Assembly: GCF_024347455.1 (NCBI RefSeq)
Contig: NZ_AP025484.1
Location: forward strand, 1-64,000
Reading direction: 5' to 3'
DNA length: 64,000 nt
From: Vibrio echinoideorum
Lineage (GTDB): Bacteria; Pseudomonadota; Gammaproteobacteria; Enterobacterales; Vibrionaceae
Within the stretch, counting starts at the first letter, position 1. Every line of letters starts with the position of its first letter. This document shows, in pieces, positions 46,391 to 56,829 of this stretch. The notes under the pieces are model-generated. The model was given only the letters and a program-made list of their open reading frames with translations, was not told the origin of the DNA and made no database searches. Position numbers and translations under genes: made by a program.

Positions 46391-46495
46391 TGGCGTTAAT
46401 ACCCGGGGGTGTTGATGTGTTTTAGTATCCATTCCGAAACTCATCAACTGTCTTATTAGACGGTGTTGCGGTCGGGGAATTGAGTATTAACGCCA
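46391..46495 (-). other. Structured element between lldP and lldD (three-way-junction-like)
   Basis: Perfect 12-bp outer inverted repeat (TGGCGTTAATAC 46391-46402 with GTATTAACGCCA 46484-46495) enclosing a 7-bp stem (46411-46417 with 46442-46448) and a small hairpin (46450-46453 with 46458-46461). Either a folded RNA element in the 315-bp lldP-lldD gap or a MITE-like insert. No known family recognised. Confidence 0.5.
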
Positions 46496-46520
46496 AGTGC
46501 TTTTGTAACGACTTATGGAT

Positions 46521-48212
46521 TTACATAAGTGCGTCTGTCATTTTGAAACCGTAGACAACTACTAGGCCGATGATGCCGGTCATCACCAAGTAGTAGAACG
46601 TTGGGATAATCGTTTTACGTAACGTTGCACCTTCACGTCCTAGTAAGCCTACGGTTGCCGATGCGGCGACCACGTTGTGAATCGCAATCATGTTACCTGC
46701 TGCTGCGCCCACCGCTTGTAGAGCGACAACCACCGCACTAGAGATAGACAGTGTTTGTGCTACTTCGAATTGGAACTGGCTGAACATCATGTTTGAAACT
46801 GTGTTAGATCCTGCAATGAAGGCACCTAACGCACCAATCGTTGCACTTAACGCTGGGAATGCGCCGCCGACTAGGTCAGCTGCAAAGTTAGCAGTTGTTA
46901 CTGGCATACTCGCTAAATCAGAACCGTTCACACCTGAGTTAATGAAGATACGGACCATTGGGATGGTGAACACCAATACAAAGCCGGCACCAATCAGTGT
47001 TTTGCTCGATTCCCCAAAGGCTTTAGCCAATGGTGCTGCACTGCGTGATTGCATTAGAACAGCAACCAATGCGACGAAGACCAAGATGCCGCCAGGTAGA
47101 TACAGAGGTTGAATCGCTGTGCTTACGCCTGTCTCGCCAAGGATGTTGCTGAAAGAAAGGCTAACGCTCTTAAGTAGGCCTTTGAACTCAGGGCTCACAC
47201 GGCTAGCAACTAGAGTGACAGCCAGCAGCACGTAAGGTGCCCACGCCATCGCCATGCTCATTTTTTTATGACTTTTGTTGTCGTCTAAATCGATTTTCAA
47301 AGAACCTAACCATTCTGCTGGCCACTTATCTTCGCTTTCAAAATCCCATTTTGATTTTGGTACTAGGAAGCCGCGTTTTGCTGCTGTTACAACAATTGCT
47401 AGGCCAACCAAACCACCAATCAGTGATGGGAACTCAGCACCTAGGAAAACACCCGTTAGTGCGTAAGGAATGGTGAAAGCGGCACCTGCGAACAGTGCGA
47501 ATGGTAGGATATCAAGACCTTCAGTCCAGCTTTTGTTTTTGCCGAAGAAGCGAGTCAGCATCATCGCCATCAATACAGGAATCATCACACCAACGCAGGC
47601 GTGGATGATCGCAACACTTGAAGTGATCTGTTGTAGGTAAGCATCCCATGTTGAACCATTGGCAATCAGGCTTTCACCGATGTTGTGCGTATCTAAACCT
47701 TTGTTCACACCAACGATAATAGGTGTGCCAACCGCGCCGAATGATACTGGCGTAGATTGAATCATCATGCCCATCAGAACCGCAGCTAACGCTGGAAAGC
47801 CGATAGCAACCAATAGTGGTGCAGCGATGGCAGCGGGTGTGCCGAAGCCGGATGCGCCTTCAATGAATGAACCAAAACACCAAGCGATGATGATCGCTTG
47901 TACACGACGGTCTGCTGAGATATCAGTAAAACCGTTGCGGATGGTGGTGATAGCTCCGGTGTGTTTCAAAGTGTTTAATAAGAAGATGGCGCCAAACACA
48001 ATCCAGAGAACCGACACGGTAATGCCGAAGCCTTGGAATACTGAAGCCAACACGCGAGTGCCAGACATATCCCAAGCTAATAGGGCGATAGCAACGGTTA
48101 ATGCAAATGCCACGGGCATCGCTTTTTTAGCTGGCCAGTTAAGGCCGACTAGCAGTATCGCTGCAACTACTATTGGCGAAAAGGCCAATAGAGCTAGTAG
48201 AGTTTCACTCAT
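46521..48212 (-). CDS. lldP: L-lactate permease (LctP/LldP family)
   Basis: 563 residues with about 13-14 membrane segments. Family signatures: [62 protein letters not shown] and the C-terminal [18 protein letters not shown]. Imports L- and D-lactate and glycolate with protons. First gene of the leftward lactate cluster; a LysR gene is divergent from it, 247 bp away. Confidence 0.96.
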   Translation of the reverse strand: MSETLLALLAFSPIVVAAILLVGLNWPAKKAMPVAFALTVAIALLAWDMSGTRVLASVFQGFGITVSVLWIVFGAIFLLNTLKHTGAITTIRNGFTDISADRRVQAIIIAWCFGSFIEGASGFGTPAAIAAPLLVAIGFPALAAVLMGMMIQSTPVSFGAVGTPIIVGVNKGLDTHNIGESLIANGSTWDAYLQQITSSVAIIHACVGVMIPVLMAMMLTRFFGKNKSWTEGLDILPFALFAGAAFTIPYALTGVFLGAEFPSLIGGLVGLAIVVTAAKRGFLVPKSKWDFESEDKWPAEWLGSLKIDLDDNKSHKKMSMAMAWAPYVLLAVTLVASRVSPEFKGLLKSVSLSFSNILGETGVSTAIQPLYLPGGILVFVALVAVLMQSRSAAPLAKAFGESSKTLIGAGFVLVFTIPMVRIFINSGVNGSDLASMPVTTANFAADLVGGAFPALSATIGALGAFIAGSNTVSNMMFSQFQFEVAQTLSISSAVVVALQAVGAAAGNMIAIHNVVAASATVGLLGREGATLRKTIIPTFYYLVMTGIIGLVVVYGFKMTDALM

Positions 48213-48459
48213 GGGTACTTCCTCGTACTTGTTTTCAAACGTTCATGTTTGAAGTGAATAACACGTTATTGGTTTTGTAGGTGTAATCTGAATCTCGAGG
48301 ATTCAGTTGTTGTAATTAGAGTTGCTGTATTTGTAATCGATTTGATTCCAAAAGCTGTGTTTGTAATTGTTTTGTTAATTTGGCGTGAATTTACCCCTTT
48401 ATTTTTTATTGATATAGGGAAATAATGAAAATAATTAATTCCAAAATTGGCATAATCAA

Positions 48460-49377
48460 ATGCGAGCAGACGATTTGATCCTGTTTTCACAGGTCGTAGA
48501 ACTGGGTAGCTTTAGTAAGGTGGCAGAACAAAATAACCTTACGAATTCGGTAGTTAGCAAAAGAATTGCGCGTCTGGAAGAAGAGATAGGCGTACAATTA
48601 TTGTATCGAACGACGCGTAAATTGACCCTGACCGAGGCGGGTAAGGCAATGTTACATAGCGCCAAAAATGTGAAGCAGGCGGCTCAAGAGGCTATGGACG
48701 CAGTTTCAGGCTTTGGTGAAAATGTCAGTGGTCATATCAAAATGTCAGTGCCTACTATCTCGGGAGATTTGATTCTGGCAGACGCTGTTGCCGAGTTTTG
48801 TAATATGCACCCAGGTTTAACGGTCGATATGTCACTTAACAATCGCTTTGTCGACTTGGTTGATGATGGCCTTGATTTGGTTATTCGAACGGGTTATTTG
48901 GAAGATTCCAGCTTAATCGCTCGTCATATCCTTGATTCGCAATGGGTGGTGTGTGCTTCTCCGTCTTATATCGCCAAGAACGGCAAGCCGATGCAACCAA
49001 AGGACTTGGTTGATCACAACTGCCTGCAATACGCCTATCAAACAACAGGTGCCAGTGAATGGCAGTTCCTGCATAGTAAAGACGGCTTTACTGATAACGA
49101 TAAATACATCGTACGTGTTTCGGGCTCTTTTTCTACCGATAACGCCACGGCTCTTCGTAAAGCTGCGTTGGGTGGTCATGGGGTTGCGTACGTGCCACGT
49201 TGTCTTGTTTATCACGATATTCGCAATGGCCAGCTGGTGGACATCTTTCCTGATTTGGTCGGGAAAAAACTTGGCATTTATGCGGTGTACCCGTTCACTC
49301 GTCAGCCACCTAACAAGATTAAGTTGTTGATTGAACACATCAGAACGCGTTACCTGACGATTTCACATTATTTTTAA
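48460..49377 (+). CDS. LysR family transcriptional regulator
   Basis: 305 residues. N-terminal HTH (GSFSKVAEQNNLTNSVVSKRIARLEEEIGVQLLYRTTRKLTLTEAG) and a LysR substrate domain of the CrgA/DsdC-like class (IKMSVPTISGDLILADAVAEF, DGLDLVIRTGYLEDSSLIAR). It is divergent from lldP, so it is the best candidate regulator of the lactate genes; it is also 11 bp upstream of the oligopeptidase gene and probably co-transcribed with it. GntR-type LldR is the usual lactate regulator elsewhere; none is seen here. Confidence 0.93.
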   Translation: MRADDLILFSQVVELGSFSKVAEQNNLTNSVVSKRIARLEEEIGVQLLYRTTRKLTLTEAGKAMLHSAKNVKQAAQEAMDAVSGFGENVSGHIKMSVPTISGDLILADAVAEFCNMHPGLTVDMSLNNRFVDLVDDGLDLVIRTGYLEDSSLIARHILDSQWVVCASPSYIAKNGKPMQPKDLVDHNCLQYAYQTTGASEWQFLHSKDGFTDNDKYIVRVSGSFSTDNATALRKAALGGHGVAYVPRCLVYHDIRNGQLVDIFPDLVGKKLGIYAVYPFTRQPPNKIKLLIEHIRTRYLTISHYF

Positions 49378-49388
49378 TAAGGATCACG

Positions 49389-51443
49389 ATGAGCTATTCA
49401 AAAGAGTATCAATATCCAATCACCAACAAACAGATCGTCAGCGATGATTATTTTGATCAAATAGTTGAAGACCCTTATCGCTGGCTAGAAGATGATCGAA
49501 GTGATGAAACCGCACAGTGGGTGGCAAGTCAAAATGAAGTGACGTTCGATTATCTTGCTCAGATCCCGTATCGCGCAGAACTGCGAGAGCGATTAGCGAA
49601 AGCGCAAGACTACAAAAAGAGTTCGCAGCCGTTTGTGCGAGGCGACTACACCTACTTCTATAAGAATGATGGCCTGCAGAATCACAGTATTCTTTATCGT
49701 CAGAAAGAAGGGCAACAAGAAGAGATTTTCTTAGATCCGAATACCTTCTCGGAAGATGGCACCACATCACTTGGCTCAGTGTCGTTTTCAAAAGATTACA
49801 GTTTAGTTGCGTATAGTATTTCAGAGGGTGGTAGCGACTGGCGTAAGATCTTTGTTATCGACACCGAGACTAAACAGCAGCTTGAAGCCGAAATCACCGA
49901 CGCTAAATTTACCGGCATTTCTTGGTTGGGTAATCGTGGCTTTTATTACTCTAGTTACGATAAGCCAGACGGTAGCCAACTTTCTGCACGCACTGAACAG
50001 CACAAGCTGTACTTCCATGAGTTGGGAACAGAACAAGCCAGCGACAAGGTGATTTTTGGTGACAACAATACCGAGCAGCATCGCTATGTATCTGGCTACA
50101 CCACTGAAGACGACCGCTACTTGATCATCCTAGGGCGAGAGTCGACATCGGGTAACCGACTGTTCTATATCGATTTAAATTCACCAGAACAATCGCTGAA
50201 CACGCTGATTGATCATGTGGATAGCGATACTTACCTCATCGATAACCAAGACGAAGTCTTCATATTATACACCAACCTCGATGCGCCAAACGGCAAGGTG
50301 GTGAGCTTTGATACTCGCAATCAACAGTGGCTCGATATCATTCCTGAAAAGCCACAGCCGTTAGACATCAGCACAGGCGGTGGTTACTTGTTTGCTCATT
50401 ACATGGTCGATGTGGTGTCCAAGATTGAACAGCTGGATTACCAAGGCAATCTGGTTCGTGAAATCCACTTACCTGATCTCGGAACGGCCAGTGGCTTGGG
50501 TGGTAAAAAAGAGCAAGCCCAGCTTTATTACACCTTTACCAACTATGTTACGCCACCAACCATTTTCTCGTTTGACGTTGAAGCTGGAAATTCAGAAATC
50601 TATCAACGTTCTGAAGCACCATTTCAGCCGCAACAGTTTGAGTCGAAACAGGTTTTTTATACTTCAAAAGATGGTACTAAAGTCCCGATGCTTATCTCTT
50701 ATAAGAAGGGACTCGTGTTAGATGGCAATAACCCAACAATGTTGTACGCCTATGGTGGTTTCAATGTCAGCCTAACGCCTGCTTTCTCGGGCACGGTCGG
50801 CAGTTGGTTGGAGCTGGGTGGTGTGTATGCGGTACCTAACCTGCGTGGCGGTGGTGAGTATGGTAAGGCGTGGCACAAAGCCGGAACTCAGCAACAGAAG
50901 CAGAACGTGTTTGATGACTTTATTGCGGCAGCGGAGTTCTTAATTGAAGAAAATTACACCTGCAGTGATAAGTTAGCGATCCGCGGCGGTTCTAATGGTG
51001 GTTTGTTGGTTGGCGCGTGTATGACGCAAAGACCTGAGCTGTTCAAAGTGGCTCTGCCTGCGGTCGGTGTGTTGGACATGCTGCGTTACCACACCTTCAC
51101 GTCTGGCGAAGGTTGGGCGTATGACTACGGCACATCTGCGCAGAATAAAGAGATGTTCGAATATCTCCTTGGCTATTCTCCGGTCCATAATGTAGAACGC
51201 GGCACGGACTATCCTGCCACATTAGTGACAACCGCTGATCACGATGACCGCGTAGTGCCCGCGCACTCTTATAAGTTCATTGCAGAGCTCCAAGACAAAC
51301 ATCAAGGTGTTTCACCTGTGATGATCCGCATTGATGTTAATGCCGGCCATGGTGCTGGTATGCCTTTGAGCAAGGCGATCGACTTAACAGCCGATATTTA
51401 TGCCTTTACTTTGTTCAATATGGAAATCAATTCGTTGAATTGA
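49389..51443 (+). CDS. Prolyl oligopeptidase family serine peptidase (S9A)
   Basis: 684 residues, no signal peptide. N-terminal DPYRWLEDDRSDETAQWV and a seven-bladed propeller, then the peptidase domain: nucleophile Ser535 in GGSNGGLL, acid in ADHDDRVVP (about 619/620), His654 in NAGHGAGMP. Cleaves short peptides after proline in the cytoplasm or periplasm. RBS AAGGATC. Co-transcribed with the LysR gene just before it; a link to lactate metabolism is not obvious. Confidence 0.94.
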   Translation: MSYSKEYQYPITNKQIVSDDYFDQIVEDPYRWLEDDRSDETAQWVASQNEVTFDYLAQIPYRAELRERLAKAQDYKKSSQPFVRGDYTYFYKNDGLQNHSILYRQKEGQQEEIFLDPNTFSEDGTTSLGSVSFSKDYSLVAYSISEGGSDWRKIFVIDTETKQQLEAEITDAKFTGISWLGNRGFYYSSYDKPDGSQLSARTEQHKLYFHELGTEQASDKVIFGDNNTEQHRYVSGYTTEDDRYLIILGRESTSGNRLFYIDLNSPEQSLNTLIDHVDSDTYLIDNQDEVFILYTNLDAPNGKVVSFDTRNQQWLDIIPEKPQPLDISTGGGYLFAHYMVDVVSKIEQLDYQGNLVREIHLPDLGTASGLGGKKEQAQLYYTFTNYVTPPTIFSFDVEAGNSEIYQRSEAPFQPQQFESKQVFYTSKDGTKVPMLISYKKGLVLDGNNPTMLYAYGGFNVSLTPAFSGTVGSWLELGGVYAVPNLRGGGEYGKAWHKAGTQQQKQNVFDDFIAAAEFLIEENYTCSDKLAIRGGSNGGLLVGACMTQRPELFKVALPAVGVLDMLRYHTFTSGEGWAYDYGTSAQNKEMFEYLLGYSPVHNVERGTDYPATLVTTADHDDRVVPAHSYKFIAELQDKHQGVSPVMIRIDVNAGHGAGMPLSKAIDLTADIYAFTLFNMEINSLN

Positions 51444-51474
51444 TTTTGGTGTTCTAGCCTCTAACGCTCAAATT

Positions 51475-51510
51475 AAGCCTCAAAATCTACCTTAGATTTT
51501 GAGGCTTTTC
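51475..51510 (+). terminator. Rho-independent terminator of the oligopeptidase gene
   Basis: Perfect 14-bp stem (51475-51488 with 51494-51507), 5-nt loop, short T-tail. Confidence 0.85.
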
Positions 51511-51599
51511 ATATATATGAAAACCAATCAGTTCAAGACCCTGTTCTCTTCCATTATCCCCCCTCTTTTTCGTGATAGCCGCCACCAATACTGATGAAA

Positions 51600-51613
51600 T
51601 GAAAGCGATTTCA
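51600..51613. promoter_or_regulatory. LacI-family operator upstream of the porin gene
   Basis: TGAAAGC-GATTTCA, one mismatch to the perfect palindrome TGAAAGC-GCTTTCA found at 58206. About 190 bp before the porin start; presumably bound by the LacI-type regulator of this locus. Confidence 0.65.
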
Positions 51614-51803
51614 AGGCTGAAATTTATTCTTTATTGTTTCTAATTGATTGATCTTAAATCAATAGTTTTACGCCTAAATATTCTAAAAGTTTCATGGCTT
51701 TGAAGCTGATTTGTCAATGTGAACAGCGACTAACTTTTCAAGCCTTTCATTGCTTAATATTTCCCTGTTCGATGAAAACTCAAAAAAATAATAGGGAATT
51801 ACA

Positions 51804-53093
51804 ATGCAAAAATTTAAGCTTTTGCCAATAACAGTCGCAGTGGCGGCGTCGCTTGCTTCACTCTCTTCTTTTGCTGCTGATACAAATATCGAAGCACTAG
51901 AAAAACGAATTCAAGAGTTAGAATCAAAGGTTGTTGATATTGATTACGTGAACGATCAACAACCAGCGGTTCTAACTGCGGAAACTAAGGTGCCAGATGG
52001 CATCGTCTTCTCTGGTTATGCTCGTTACGGCGCTCACTACAAGAGTGGTGATGAGCGTTACGTAGACATTGGTACAACAGGTCGCTCTGTCGGTCGTTTA
52101 GGTAACGAAGCCAACGGTGGTGAGGTTCAGCTAGCTAAGCTTTTCGAAGCTGACAATGGCGCTATCTGGGACATCGTATTCATGGCTGACCACTGGGAAG
52201 CTGACGCTTGGGCTGACGACGGCGGCTTGAGCATGAAAAAAATGTACGCTGGTGTAACCAATGTATTTGAAAGCCAGCCTGAGCTGTACATGTGGGCTGG
52301 TCGTGATTTCCATCAACGTCCGCAACAAGGTTTGAACGATTACTTTTGGATGACACACGATGGTCAAGGCGCGGGCTTTAACAACTTAGATTTCGGCGGC
52401 GCGAAGCTAGATATGGGCTTTGTAGGCCAAGTGAAAGGCGGCCTCGTAAATGACAATGGTCGATACGCAATTACTTCTAAGCTTCATTCAATTAATGCAG
52501 GTATCGGTCAACTAGACCTATATGCGAACTATGGTTTTGCTTCAGATGAAGCAGACTCAGACGTAGTGGGTGATCCAAAAGTCAGTGATGAAACTGCTTA
52601 CCTAGTGGGTGCAACATTAGGTTTAGGCGATTCTAACCGATTAATAGTGAAATACGGTGACGGTGCAGATTCATCGGTTTATGACCTAAAAGGCGACTAC
52701 CAAACTTTGTATGCAAGTGTTGAGGGTAGCTACGCGGCATCTGAACAGTTCATCATCGATTACTTAGTGTCTTACAAAGACAATTCTGGCTCAGACTTAG
52801 ATCGTGAGAATACTGAATACGCGGGTATCGTTCGTCCACAGTACCAATGGGATGATGTTCATTCTACTTGGTTAGAAGCGGGCTACGGTATGGTGGATTA
52901 CGATGACGACGGTGAAGAGAACGCATGGAAAGTAACGCTGTCTCAAAACGTTTCTCTAGGTGGCTTACCTTGGAGCCGTCCAATGCTGCGCTTCTACACA
53001 ACCGTGGGTGACGTAGAAACTAAAGGCAACACAGTGAAGACAACCAATGTTGATACATTGTCGTTTGGCGCAATGTTTGAAGCTTGGTGGTAA
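51804..53093 (+). CDS. LamB-type carbohydrate porin
   Basis: 429 residues. Signal peptide 1-24 (ending SSFA), a short coiled coil (IEALEKRIQELESKV) used in some porins for trimerisation, then a beta-barrel beginning FSGYARYGAHYKSGDERYV and ending with the aromatic C-terminal strand SFGAMFEAWW. Similar to maltoporin and other sugar porins (GRLGNEANGGEVQLAKLF, YMWAGRDFHQRP). As the first gene of the beta-glucoside region it probably lets cellobiose-type oligosaccharides through the outer membrane. Confidence 0.9.
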   Translation: MQKFKLLPITVAVAASLASLSSFAADTNIEALEKRIQELESKVVDIDYVNDQQPAVLTAETKVPDGIVFSGYARYGAHYKSGDERYVDIGTTGRSVGRLGNEANGGEVQLAKLFEADNGAIWDIVFMADHWEADAWADDGGLSMKKMYAGVTNVFESQPELYMWAGRDFHQRPQQGLNDYFWMTHDGQGAGFNNLDFGGAKLDMGFVGQVKGGLVNDNGRYAITSKLHSINAGIGQLDLYANYGFASDEADSDVVGDPKVSDETAYLVGATLGLGDSNRLIVKYGDGADSSVYDLKGDYQTLYASVEGSYAASEQFIIDYLVSYKDNSGSDLDRENTEYAGIVRPQYQWDDVHSTWLEAGYGMVDYDDDGEENAWKVTLSQNVSLGGLPWSRPMLRFYTTVGDVETKGNTVKTTNVDTLSFGAMFEAWW

Positions 53094-53273
53094 TCACAAG
53101 ATAGAAACAGCAGCTCTTTGAATTAGGCATATTTTCAAAGAGCCCTACTTTCGAATATCCATGCTTGTTAAGAGCATACGTTGAAATACCTATGCTTTTA
53201 AAGAGTAAGCAATACTGTCCATTTAGCCCTAAAGGCAGATTGATTAGGGCACGGTTCAATTAACTCCATTCTT

Positions 53274-53298
53274 GGGCACATTTTTGTGCCCTTTTTTT
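53274..53298 (+). terminator. Rho-independent terminator of the porin gene
   Basis: Perfect 7-bp GC-rich stem (53274-53280 with 53285-53291), TTTT loop, seven T. It ends 24 bp before the chemoreceptor start, so the latter needs read-through or a promoter within this stretch. Confidence 0.9.
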
Positions 53299-53321
53299 CG
53301 CCACTAGATCAAGGAATAACT

Positions 53322-55340
53322 ATGAGACTTTCTTCCATCGTGTCTCGAGTTTATTTAGGTTTCTTCACGCTGATAGTGATCATGCTTGGTAGCGCATGGT
53401 TGAGTATTAACAGCAACAAGAGCATAACCTCACACATCGAAACCATCACTCAACAATCCACCCCTTTAATGCTCCAATCTTCCACGCTTACCATCCGTTT
53501 TTTGGATATTAACCGAAGTTCAATTCCTTATTTATCAGCGGATTATATTGACGAGCTGGAGCCACTAAAACAAGCCGTTGTGAATAACACCGAGCATTAT
53601 CTGCAACAATTAAATTGGTTTGAAGGCAAGGCTAAGGCAGGGTCGCCACTTGAATCCATACTCGAGAATATTGATGAAACGGGTGTTGCCACCATTGATA
53701 AGATAGAGCAGGTATTAGAGCTTTACGTTTCTTATCTGGATACTAAAGATCTCGGTTCGATGGAGCAGGCACAATTTCAATCGGTAGTGAATCAACTTAA
53801 CAATACCTTGGTGAATCAATTGGCGAGCGCGAGCTCAGATGAAATGCAAAAATCGGTTGAAGCATTACTGGTTCAATTGAGTTTGATTGCTGCGGAAGCG
53901 AATGAGGCTTTTTCGCTACAAACATCATCAGAGGTTCGTAGTATCGAACGTCGCCTACAAAGTCGTAAAGAGCGATTTGAAGAAGCGGCCACGGATTTGG
54001 AGGCGTTAAATCCCGCTTTGATGCGACGTAGCAAACAGTCTTTGTCGTTACTTGCCTCGCATGCCTTTTCTAAACAAGGCTCGATTTCAACTCATATGGA
54101 AACCGTAAAGTTAAATGAGGCTATCGCACAGCAGAGAGTGAAGGTTGAACAACTCATAGATGTGCAGTTAATTCATTTCGATGAGCTTTCCTTGTACGCA
54201 GAAAATACCGCGACACGTTTATATCAAGAGTCGATGGAATCGTCTCATCAAGCCCTTTTGATGCAAGCCATCATCTCGGCAGCATCGGTTTTCATTGCTC
54301 TATTGATAGGGTTGAACATTGCGAAAGGGATCCGTAAGCCAAGTAAACTCGTGCAAAGTGCGTTAGACCAAGTTGCGAACAAAGACCTGAGTTCTAAGAT
54401 TGAGTATCGATCCAATAATGAATTTGGCTCGGTTAGCGACAAAGTTAACTTGGTGATCAGCCATCTAACACAAATGATTGAGAACATGCGCCAATCATCC
54501 ATGCATTTGCAACAGACTTCTCTGGAGAATCAAAGCACCAGCAGTTCACTGCGTGAAGCGATGCAAGACCAAACCAATCAAACGGTTATGGTGGCAACTT
54601 CGATGGAACAGATAGAATGTTCCGTGACGGAAATCACTCAAGCGGCCAACCAAACACTGACGTTGGTCACCGAGGCAGTTTCAAGCTCAAGTGATGGTCA
54701 AAAGACTATGGATAAAAGTGTCGAGATGATGGGAGGCCTGGAAAGTAAGTTAGCGGAATCGACGGTGACCATTGCTCAGCTTGAAAAAGAGAGTGCCAGC
54801 ATTGGTTCGATTCTCGATGTGATATCGGGTATCTCAGAACAAATAAACTTATTGGCACTCAACGCAGCCATTGAAGCGGCACGAGCAGGGGAGCAAGGAA
54901 GGGGTTTTTCTGTGGTTGCTGATGAAGTTCGAGTATTGGCGGCGAAAACCAATGCATCAACTCAAGAGATCCACCATAAAATTGAACAACTGCAAACCCG
55001 CTCTAAGTTGGCGGTTGAGCAAATCAACCAATGTGTGGAGGGGATGATTCAATGCGTAGAACAGACCGGAGAGGTCAATCACTCGATTTCAACGGTGTTT
55101 GATCTTCTCAATGAGGTGGAGCAACGAAGTCATCAAATCGCGACAGCAACCACAGAGCATCAGGTTGTGGCTTCTCAGGTCACGCAAAACATCAGCCAAA
55201 TACATATGTTGGCAGAAGCGAACTCCGAGCGTTCTCAGGTGCTTTTCTCACATGGTCAGCAGCTAGAAGTAATGTCACAAGAGCAGTTCTCGTTAACGCA
55301 GGAATTTAAGTTAGCAGAGCATCCAAATAGCAAGGATTAG
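53322..55340 (+). CDS. Methyl-accepting chemotaxis protein
   Basis: 672 residues from the ATG at 53322 (AAGGA upstream). First membrane segment about 8-30, a long helical periplasmic part (about 31-320), second membrane segment about 322-345, HAMP ([27 protein letters not shown]), then the signalling domain with the hairpin tip [35 protein letters not shown]. Located inside the sugar locus, it could sense a binding protein or sugar, but only its place suggests that. Confidence 0.93.
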   Translation: MRLSSIVSRVYLGFFTLIVIMLGSAWLSINSNKSITSHIETITQQSTPLMLQSSTLTIRFLDINRSSIPYLSADYIDELEPLKQAVVNNTEHYLQQLNWFEGKAKAGSPLESILENIDETGVATIDKIEQVLELYVSYLDTKDLGSMEQAQFQSVVNQLNNTLVNQLASASSDEMQKSVEALLVQLSLIAAEANEAFSLQTSSEVRSIERRLQSRKERFEEAATDLEALNPALMRRSKQSLSLLASHAFSKQGSISTHMETVKLNEAIAQQRVKVEQLIDVQLIHFDELSLYAENTATRLYQESMESSHQALLMQAIISAASVFIALLIGLNIAKGIRKPSKLVQSALDQVANKDLSSKIEYRSNNEFGSVSDKVNLVISHLTQMIENMRQSSMHLQQTSLENQSTSSSLREAMQDQTNQTVMVATSMEQIECSVTEITQAANQTLTLVTEAVSSSSDGQKTMDKSVEMMGGLESKLAESTVTIAQLEKESASIGSILDVISGISEQINLLALNAAIEAARAGEQGRGFSVVADEVRVLAAKTNASTQEIHHKIEQLQTRSKLAVEQINQCVEGMIQCVEQTGEVNHSISTVFDLLNEVEQRSHQIATATTEHQVVASQVTQNISQIHMLAEANSERSQVLFSHGQQLEVMSQEQFSLTQEFKLAEHPNSKD

Positions 55341-55393
55341 ATACGGCATCGAAATAGCAGGGATTAGACACAGCATCGAGTTTTTCATGACTT

Positions 55394-55422
55394 AACGCCC
55401 AGCCTTGCGCTGGGCGTTTTTG
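55394..55422 (+). terminator. Rho-independent terminator of the chemoreceptor gene
   Basis: Perfect 10-bp GC-rich stem (55394-55403 with 55409-55418), 5-nt loop, T-run. Confidence 0.92.
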
Positions 55423-55635
55423 TTTCTGGGATGCGCGACTGAAAAAAGGAGTGAAACGTTCTCATACAATTTCGTATTGCCGTTGAAATAATAAGGTCAA
55501 TTTTATCCCGTATATTGCCGTCAATTGTGGGCTCAGCACGAAATAGCCCTTTAACAAAATAGGGGCATTAGACGTACTTGTTTGATCTGATGGATGAATA
55601 ACAAAACGGCGTTCTGATAATATAAACAATAATCT

Positions 55636-55652
55636 CATGAAACAGTTTCATG
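55636..55652. promoter_or_regulatory. 17-bp perfect palindrome upstream of the LacI gene
   Basis: CATGAAAC-A-GTTTCATG, symmetric about a single base. Differs in symmetry from the even-centred LacI operators 15 bp downstream; could be a second regulator's site or a variant. Confidence 0.55.
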
Positions 55653-55666
55653 GCGTGAAGGGAATC

Positions 55667-55680
55667 TGTAAGCGCTTTCA
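55667..55680. promoter_or_regulatory. LacI-family operator, distal, before the regulator gene
   Basis: TGTAAGC-GCTTTCA, one mismatch to the perfect palindrome at 58206. Confidence 0.65.
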
Positions 55681-55765
55681 AGATTTCCATATTCAGCCTT
55701 TTTACCTCCGAGTTTAGTGTGATGGTACTCACTTCAACCAAAACGCCTTTCTTTAATAATCGTTT

Positions 55766-55779
55766 TGAAAGCGGTTACA
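55766..55779. promoter_or_regulatory. LacI-family operator, proximal, before the regulator gene
   Basis: TGAAAGC-GGTTACA, 25 bp before the GTG start; centre 99 bp from the distal operator, compatible with looping. Implies autoregulation of the whole operon. Confidence 0.65.
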
Positions 55780-55803
55780 AGCTAATGAAGTATCGAGGTT
55801 CGA

Positions 55804-56811
55804 GTGGCAACAATTAAACACGTATCAGAACATGCAGGTGTATCTCAGGCGACAGTGTCTAGAGTCATTAATGGCACTAGTAGAGTCAGTCATGACAAGA
55901 AGCTAAAGGTAGAAAAAGCGATCAAAGAGTTAGGCTATCGCCCGAATTCTATCGCTCAAGCTTTGGCTTCAAGTCGTACAGGTAGTGTTGGTGTTGTTGT
56001 TCCAGAACTTGGTGGCTCGTTCTACTCAGGCATTTTGCATAGCATCGAAGAGAACTTACGCCGCTTTGGTTACCATGCTGTTGTTGCTGCGGGTTCAAAC
56101 ACTGAACAAGGGCAGCGCGAGTCTGTGGAGTTTTTGTTGGGGCGTCGTGTAGATGCTTTGATTCTTCATACTCAACTGCTGAGTGATGACTATTTAATTG
56201 AATTGGAAGAACAGGGGACCCCTGTGGTTTTAATTAACCGCTTCATCCCAGAAATGGCGATGAGTTGCATTGATATTGATAACGAAGTCGGGGGGCTACT
56301 CGCTACCCAATATCTTTTGCAAAAGGGACATACAGATATCGCGTGTATTACCGGGCCTTTAGATAAAGCAGATGCTAGGGGGCGTTTGCAAGGTTATCGA
56401 AAGGCTTTGGAAGAAGCCGGTGTGCCATACGATGAAGCCTTAGTCTCTGAAGCGGGATTTACCGAGGAGACGGGTATCAGTGCAATGAAAAAGCTGATTA
56501 ATCGTAAGTGTCATTTCACAGCAGTTTTTGCTTCGAATGATCATATGGCTTTTGGCGCATTCGAAGTTCTACATCAAGAAGGATTGTCTGTTCCGAAGGA
56601 CGTCTCATTGGTGGGCTTTGATAACACCATCTTCGCGCGCTATCTGACCCCTAGTTTGACCACCATTAACTTCCCCATTGAAGAGATGAGCATTGAAGCA
56701 GTGCAGCTCACTCTACAAAAGCTAAAAAAAATAAAACATGACGTGAACTTTAAATTGCTGCCGACGTTGGTCACTAGAAACTCGGTATCGGATTTACCAG
56801 TTACCCTATAA
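55804..56811 (+). CDS. LacI family transcriptional regulator
   Basis: 335 residues, GTG start at 55804 with GAGG (55795-55798) upstream. N-terminal HTH and hinge (ATIKHVSEHAGVSQATVSRVINGTSRVSHDKKLKVEKAIKELGYRPNSIAQALASSRT), then a periplasmic-binding-like sugar domain (PELGGSFYSGILHSIEENLRRFGY, DVSLVGFDNTIFARYLTPSLTTI). Resembles CelR-type regulators of beta-glucoside genes. Only 18 bp separates it from the binding-protein gene, so it heads the operon it represses. Confidence 0.95.
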   Translation: MATIKHVSEHAGVSQATVSRVINGTSRVSHDKKLKVEKAIKELGYRPNSIAQALASSRTGSVGVVVPELGGSFYSGILHSIEENLRRFGYHAVVAAGSNTEQGQRESVEFLLGRRVDALILHTQLLSDDYLIELEEQGTPVVLINRFIPEMAMSCIDIDNEVGGLLATQYLLQKGHTDIACITGPLDKADARGRLQGYRKALEEAGVPYDEALVSEAGFTEETGISAMKKLINRKCHFTAVFASNDHMAFGAFEVLHQEGLSVPKDVSLVGFDNTIFARYLTPSLTTINFPIEEMSIEAVQLTLQKLKKIKHDVNFKLLPTLVTRNSVSDLPVTL

Positions 56812-56829
56812 AAATATTAAGGATAGAAC

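Noticed and set aside
46391..46495. Integron attC site
   Set aside because: The ends do not have the R' and R'' core pattern of attC, and no gene cassettes or integrase are nearby.
47767..48252. 161-codon open frame opposite lldP
   Set aside because: Antisense shadow of a conserved membrane protein, no RBS.
51647..51663. ATTGAT-N5-ATCAAT palindrome upstream of the porin as an FNR site
   Set aside because: The spacer is five rather than four bases, which does not fit FNR.
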